Assembly (NCBI GenBank): GCA_045577495.1
Contig: JAZNIK010000085.1
Coordinates: 1 to 19,542, forward strand
Length of the DNA stretch: 19,542 nucleotides
Direction of reading: 5' to 3'
Source: UMGS1279 sp045577495
Lineage (GTDB): Bacteria > Bacillota > Clostridia > Oscillospirales > Acutalibacteraceae
How positions within the stretch are numbered: the first letter of the stretch is position 1; the number at the start of each line of letters is the position of its first letter. Positions 15,524 through 19,542 of the stretch are shown in pieces. The notes beneath the pieces were generated by a model, which had not been told where the DNA came from, did not search any database, and saw nothing but the letters and a program-made list of their open reading frames with translations. The position numbers and the translations under genes were made by a program.

Positions 15524-15563
15524 AATTTTACTTAGCCGATGCAGCGGCGGAAACGGATTTATT

Positions 15564-17618
15564 ATGGATAAATTTGTTGGAAAAAGATTAGATGGTAGAT
15601 ACGAAATCAGTGAAGTTATAGGCGTTGGCGGAATGGCTGTTGTATACAAAGCCTATGACAATATTGAAGATAGAATTGTGGCAATAAAAATTCTAAAGGA
15701 AGAATTTGCTTCTAACGAGGAATTTCAACGCCGCTTTAAAAATGAATCAAAGGCAATAGCTGTATTGTCGCACCCTAATATTGTTAAGGTTTATGATGTT
15801 AGCTTTGGCGATTTAATTCAGTATATTGTTATGGAATATATTGAGGGAATAACCCTTAAAGAATATATTGAGCGATACGGCAATCTTGAATGGGGCGATG
15901 CCGTAAACTTTGCTATCCAAATTCTTAGAGGATTGCAACACGCTCACGATAAAGGTATAGTGCATCGAGATGTTAAGCCTCAAAATATTATTGTTTTGGC
16001 TGATAAAACAATTAAGGTTACCGATTTTGGAATTGCTCGTTTTGCTCGAAACGAATCCAAAACAATTACTGATAAAGCAATCGGCTCTGTGCATTATATT
16101 AGCCCTGAGCAAGCAAAAGGTGAACTTACCGATGAAAAGGCGGATATCTATTCGCTAGGCGTAATTATGTATGAGATGCTAACAGGCACACTTCCTTTTG
16201 AGGCAGAAAGCGCAGTGTCTGTGGCTATTATGCAACTTCAAACCGAGCCAAAGCTTCCAACACATATCAATCCTTTAATTCCGCTTGGCTTAGAGCAAAT
16301 CACAATGCGTGCAATGCAAAAGGATACCAAAAATCGTTATAAATCAGCTGCTGAAATGTTACGCGATTTAGAAAACTTTAAGCGTGACCCGTCAACAGTT
16401 TTTCAAAAGGATTATTTTGTTGATGATTCTCCAACAAAACCTATTGATACATTCTATTATGATACACCGGTAGAAGATGAGGATGCCGAGGAGGAAACAA
16501 CCTCTAAAGTTCCGATTATTCCTATTCTTACAGGCGTTGCGGTTGCTTTTGTTGCGGCTATTGTAGTTTTATGTGTTATATTTATTCCAAAACTCTTAGG
16601 CTCAACGGGTGATGAATTCCCTTGCCCAAGCTATATTGGTATGGAGTATGAAAAACTTATTGCTAAAGATAATGAATATGGCTTTAAGTTTGTGCCTGAG
16701 TATGATTATAATGCCGACCAACCCGAAGGCACCATATACGAGCAAACACCAAATGCAGAGCGTATGGTTAAAAAGGGTGCAACCATTACAGTTAAGGTTA
16801 GCACAGGTGTAAAATCAGTTCAGGTTCCGATAGTTGCTAATTATGAGGCAACAAGGGCAAAAGCCGCTTTGGAAAATGAGGGCTTTACCGTTGTTGTTGT
16901 TGAGGAGAGCAGCGAAGACGTAGCAACAAGCTTTGTTATTCGTACCGAACCCGCAGGTGGTTCATATATGCCCGCAAAAACAGAGGTTAAAATGTATGTT
17001 AGCACCGGTGTCCCCACCGAGTATATTGATATTCCAAATGTTACACGTTGCACCTTAGAGGATGCAAAGCGTCAAATAGAGGCGGCAGGCTTTACGGTTG
17101 GCGATATTAAGGAAGAAAGCAGCGAAGCAAATCTCAAGGGTTATGTTATAGCACAAGACCCTGAGTCAGGTAGCGGAAAGACTGCAGGTAAGGGCACTGC
17201 AATCAACCTTGTTGTTGGTAACGGCGTAACTGTTTATAACTTTAAGTTAACTGTTCCAATGCCTGAATATGGTGATTATATTTCGCAGTATGGCACAGTT
17301 TCTGCTTGGATTGACAATCAGTGCATAAAAGAAACATCAAAAATGGATATTCTAAATTCCGAGAACACTGTTTTTGATATTGAAACCGAAAGCAAGGTTG
17401 TTAAGGTTGTAGTTAAGTTCTCATCAGAGCTTAGCAGTAATGAATATGATGATTATGTTACCTATGTAATTGATTCCACAACGGGTGAAATAGCCGATGT
17501 AACAGAGCATAATTATCCCAAAAAGAGCTTTGAGGAAGAGTCAACGACCGATACAACAACTCCGCCAGCCTCATCAGAGCCAGTTAGTGATGATTCTTCA
17601 TCTGAAGCAGAGGAATAA
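15564..17618 (+). CDS. prkC: PASTA-domain Ser/Thr protein kinase (PrkC/Stk1 type)
   Basis: This 684-residue membrane Ser/Thr kinase senses peptidoglycan-type ligands and phosphorylates cell-wall, division and translation targets. The cytoplasmic kinase domain (about 13-275) has Gly-loop GVGGMAVVYKA (20-30), Lys42, catalytic Asp136 in HRDVKPQN, Asp154 in DFG and the activation-loop end SPEQA (180-184). An acidic juxtamembrane linker precedes one transmembrane helix (about 317-343). Three PASTA repeats follow outside (about 349-416, 417-484, 485-555). A further 95-residue domain (556-650) not resembling PASTA comes next, then a Ser/Thr/Glu-rich tail (654-684). The start is supported by the kinase N-terminus MDKFVGKRLDGRYEI, although the ribosome binding site is poor. 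rsgA follows after 11 bases. Confidence 0.95.
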   Translation: MDKFVGKRLDGRYEISEVIGVGGMAVVYKAYDNIEDRIVAIKILKEEFASNEEFQRRFKNESKAIAVLSHPNIVKVYDVSFGDLIQYIVMEYIEGITLKEYIERYGNLEWGDAVNFAIQILRGLQHAHDKGIVHRDVKPQNIIVLADKTIKVTDFGIARFARNESKTITDKAIGSVHYISPEQAKGELTDEKADIYSLGVIMYEMLTGTLPFEAESAVSVAIMQLQTEPKLPTHINPLIPLGLEQITMRAMQKDTKNRYKSAAEMLRDLENFKRDPSTVFQKDYFVDDSPTKPIDTFYYDTPVEDEDAEEETTSKVPIIPILTGVAVAFVAAIVVLCVIFIPKLLGSTGDEFPCPSYIGMEYEKLIAKDNEYGFKFVPEYDYNADQPEGTIYEQTPNAERMVKKGATITVKVSTGVKSVQVPIVANYEATRAKAALENEGFTVVVVEESSEDVATSFVIRTEPAGGSYMPAKTEVKMYVSTGVPTEYIDIPNVTRCTLEDAKRQIEAAGFTVGDIKEESSEANLKGYVIAQDPESGSGKTAGKGTAINLVVGNGVTVYNFKLTVPMPEYGDYISQYGTVSAWIDNQCIKETSKMDILNSENTVFDIETESKVVKVVVKFSSELSSNEYDDYVTYVIDSTTGEIADVTEHNYPKKSFEEESTTDTTTPPASSEPVSDDSSSEAEE

Positions 17619-17629
17619 TTGGTAGCAGT

Positions 17630-18505
17630 ATGACAGGTATATTATTAAAAGCAATAGCCGGCTTCTATTATATAGAGGCCGGCGGCAATGTATATGAATG
17701 TAAAGCACGTGGAGTGTTTAGAAAAAATCAAGAATCTCCAACCGTTGGCGATAGAGTAGAGTTTGAGTTGTTAGAGGATAAAAAAGGCGTTGTTGTATCC
17801 ATTCTGCAAAGAAAAAACCTTTTGGTAAGACCACCGATAGCAAATCTAGACCAACTTTTTATTGTTTCTTCACACGATACACCCGCGCCTAATCCCTTGC
17901 TAATTGATAGACTAACAGCTATTGCCGTAAATAATGATATTGAACCTATTATTGTGTTTAATAAGTCCGATTTGGGCGATATGGGCGAATTCGAAAAAAT
18001 ATATTTAGCCGCTAAATTTAAGGTTATTGTTACCTCCTCACAAACAGGTGAGGGGTGTGATAAAATTTTACACTTGTTAGAGGGCAAGGTGTCGGCCTTC
18101 ACAGGTAATTCAGGCGTGGGTAAATCAAGTTTGCTTAATAGAATTTTTCCGAGTTTATGTCTTGAGACGGGTGAGGTAAGTGATAAACTTGGCAGAGGCA
18201 GACATACAACCCGTCACGTTGAACTTTTTGCAGTAAATGGCGGGTATGTTGCCGATACACCTGGTTTTTCCTCTTTGGATATTGAACGCACAATGCCGCT
18301 TAACAAAAGCGAACTTGCTTTTGTTTTTCCTGATTTTGAGGACTATTTGGGCGGGTGCAAATTCACCTCCTGCACACATACCGTTGAAAAAGGTTGCGCT
18401 ATTCTTGAAGCAGTAGAAAAGGGCGATATTGAGCAGTCGCGTATCAATAGTTATCGCACAATATATAACGAATTAAAGGAAATTAAGGAATGGGAAAAAC
18501 GCTAA
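17630..18505 (+). CDS. rsgA: Ribosome small-subunit-dependent GTPase RsgA
   Basis: This 291-residue circularly permuted GTPase assists late 30S subunit maturation. An OB fold (about 1-65) leads to the permuted G domain in the order NKSD (111-114, G4), GNSGVGKSS (159-167, G1), the switch segment GRGRHTTRH (188-196) and DTPG (209-212, G3). A C-terminal zinc module has Cys243, Cys248, His250 and Cys256 in GCKFTSCTHTVEKGC. ATG 17630 uses the GAGGA that overlaps the kinase stop region. Its last 16 bases overlap thiN. In most relatives rpe lies between rsgA and thiN; it is missing here. Confidence 0.95.
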   Translation: MTGILLKAIAGFYYIEAGGNVYECKARGVFRKNQESPTVGDRVEFELLEDKKGVVVSILQRKNLLVRPPIANLDQLFIVSSHDTPAPNPLLIDRLTAIAVNNDIEPIIVFNKSDLGDMGEFEKIYLAAKFKVIVTSSQTGEGCDKILHLLEGKVSAFTGNSGVGKSSLLNRIFPSLCLETGEVSDKLGRGRHTTRHVELFAVNGGYVADTPGFSSLDIERTMPLNKSELAFVFPDFEDYLGGCKFTSCTHTVEKGCAILEAVEKGDIEQSRINSYRTIYNELKEIKEWEKR

Positions 18506-19131
18506 TAAAAACAAGATGTGTTATTTTTGGCGGAATGATTAGCGAAATTCCACCAAGTATAACGGATGTTTTAAGTGATAACGATTTTATTATTTGCGCC
18601 GATAAGGGATACGAGTTTGCAAAGGCTAATAACATTAAACCCGATTTAATTGTTGGCGATTTTGATTCCACAAGCAAACCGCAAAATATAGATGCCGAGG
18701 TAATCGTTTTGCCAACAAAAAAGGATGAAACCGATTTACATTTCGCGGCGGTCTATGCCGTAAATTTGGGCTTTGAAAACTTTATAATCAGTGGTGTTAC
18801 GGGTGGCAGACTTGACCACACCTTTGCAAGTTTTTCTACACTTAAATATTTATCAGAGGAAAACCGAAAATGCAAACTTTTTGATTTGAATACAACTGCT
18901 TTTTATACCAAAAAAAGCATTGAAATTAAAAAGCCTGAGTATCCTTGTTATTTCTCGGTTTTTTCTGTGGGGGATACCGCAACAGTTAGTATAAAGGGTG
19001 CGGAATATAGTGCTGAACGAATAACCCTTTCAAATGAATTTCCATTAGGGGTTAGCAATCATTTTTCAGATGATACTGTTTTTATAAATCTTAAAAACGG
19101 CGCATGTTTTATTTTAATAGTAAAGAAGTAA
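18490..19131 (+). CDS. thiN: Thiamine pyrophosphokinase
   Basis: This 213-residue enzyme transfers pyrophosphate from ATP to thiamine, giving the cofactor thiamine diphosphate. Motifs of the family are DLIVGDFDS (52-60), KKDETD (77-82), GGRLDHT (105-111) and the C-terminal substrate segment PLGVSNHF (185-192). The gene starts within the end of rsgA (ATG 18490, 16-base overlap) with a purine-rich AAGGA stretch in front, so translation is probably coupled. It is the last gene of the rightward cluster and is followed within ten bases by a strong hairpin. Salvage of thiamine is the likely role; no thiamine synthesis genes are in view. Confidence 0.93.
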   Translation: MGKTLIKTRCVIFGGMISEIPPSITDVLSDNDFIICADKGYEFAKANNIKPDLIVGDFDSTSKPQNIDAEVIVLPTKKDETDLHFAAVYAVNLGFENFIISGVTGGRLDHTFASFSTLKYLSEENRKCKLFDLNTTAFYTKKSIEIKKPEYPCYFSVFSVGDTATVSIKGAEYSAERITLSNEFPLGVSNHFSDDTVFINLKNGACFILIVKK

Positions 19132-19133
19132 CG

Positions 19134-19174
19134 AAAAAAGGCTTACAGCCAAAAAGCTGTAAGCCTTACTTTTC
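19134..19174. terminator. Bidirectional terminator between thiN and rpmB
   Basis: AAGGCTTACAGC (19138-19149) and GCTGTAAGCCTT (19156-19167) form a perfect 12-bp stem with a six-base loop. A-rich bases precede it and T-rich bases follow. The minus-strand reading ends in six T (complement of 19134-19139); the plus-strand reading has a weaker ACTTTT. It would end both convergent transcripts. Confidence 0.85.
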
Positions 19175-19192
19175 ATAATTGCAAAGTAAATG

Positions 19193-19381
19193 TTAGATAG
19201 CACGGGTAACCTTACCTGAACGGAGGCAGCGAGTGCACACGTTGATTCTGCGAGGAGTACCGTTTACAATTGCCTTTACACGCTTAACGTTGGGTTTCCA
19301 AGTTCTGTTAGAACGTCTGTGTGAGTGGGAAACTTTGATACCGAAAGCGATTTCTTTGCTGCAGATTTCACATTTTGCCAT
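19193..19381 (-). CDS. rpmB: 50S ribosomal protein bL28
   Basis: This 62-residue large-subunit ribosomal protein begins MAKCEICSKEIAFG and continues with the conserved SHSHRRSNRTWKPN. It is the zinc-binding (C+) form: the first pair is CEIC (4-7) and the second is CTRC near the C-terminus. The ATG at 19381 is chosen because GGAGG lies nine bases upstream. An in-frame GTG at 19390 would add MQI, which bL28 proteins do not have, and would overlap that site. Transcription is opposite to the preceding cluster, which is also the arrangement in Bacillus. A zinc-free paralogue could exist elsewhere in the genome. Confidence 0.96.
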   Translation of the reverse strand: MAKCEICSKEIAFGIKVSHSHRRSNRTWKPNVKRVKAIVNGTPRRINVCTRCLRSGKVTRAI

Positions 19382-19419
19382 TATCTGCACCTCCTTTTAT
19401 TTCTTACATAGCAAATAAT

Positions 19420-19448
19420 ATATTAGCACATTTTGTTTTATAATGCAA
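19420..19448 (-). promoter_or_regulatory. Sigma-A promoter of rpmB with extended -10
   Basis: On the minus strand TTGCAT (complement of 19443-19448) and TAATAT (complement of 19420-19425) are 17 bases apart. A TG one base before the -10 gives an extended -10 box. The start point would fall near 19413, about 30 bases before the rpmB start codon. Confidence 0.75.
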
Positions 19449-19521
19449 GTGTTTTTTTTATTTTTATTCATTTAAATTTAACTTTTAGTAATACTAGTCA
19501 AAATTAGGTTTAAAAAGCATG

Positions 19522-19530
19522 TGGTAATAT
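19522..19530 (+). promoter_or_regulatory. Possible rightward extended -10 promoter at the window edge
   Basis: TGGTAATAT gives a TGn-spaced -10 box close to the right edge, with no convincing -35. In Firmicutes an Asp23-family gene often lies here, diverging from rpmB, so a promoter is plausible. The rest of 19449-19542 is AT-rich and shows no gene. Confidence 0.3.
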
Positions 19531-19542
19531 ATAAAACAGTTG

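Overview
The window looks like chromosome of a low-G+C, strictly anaerobic Clostridia-type Firmicute, probably an uncultured gut or rumen Oscillospirales/Ruminococcaceae-like lineage. The grounds are the AT-rich sequence, strong AGGAGG-type ribosome binding sites, Firmicutes-style gene order, and an oxygen-sensitive glycyl radical enzyme with its radical-SAM activator. The taxonomy is inference.

Left part (1-6453). After a probable transposase tail and a group of hairpins, a tight four-gene operon runs leftwards: radical-SAM activase (5537), glycyl radical enzyme (4820), class I phosphomannose isomerase-like protein (2484), FGGY kinase (1457). A divergent AraC-type regulator (5656-6453) shares its promoter region with the operon, and that region holds a tandem 18-bp direct repeat. 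Together the genes suggest a regulated anaerobic pathway for a sugar or polyol: radical C-O cleavage, phosphorylation and isomerisation. The glycyl radical enzyme has a catalytic Cys-x-Glu motif like the dehydratase/lyase group, but a non-canonical glycine-radical loop and an activase without the usual ferredoxin insert. It is the best candidate here for an undescribed activity. No transporter or aldolase lies in the window.

Right part (6496-19131). From a near-consensus promoter, a long co-directional housekeeping cluster runs yicC-remA-gmk-rpoZ-priA-def-fmt-rsmB-rlmN-PP2C phosphatase-PASTA kinase-rsgA-thiN. It covers RNA turnover, GMP phosphorylation, RNA polymerase omega, replication restart, N-formyl-Met addition and removal, rRNA methylation, Ser/Thr phospho-signalling, 30S maturation and thiamine pyrophosphate synthesis. 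Most genes overlap or are separated by a few bases. Compared with the usual Firmicutes order, coaBC (between rpoZ and priA) and rpe (between rsgA and thiN) are absent.

Right end (19132-19542). A bidirectional terminator separates thiN from convergent rpmB, which has its own extended -10 promoter. The last ~90 bases are AT-rich without a gene. No tRNA, rRNA or CRISPR array was seen, and no gene-free stretch exceeds 300 bases.
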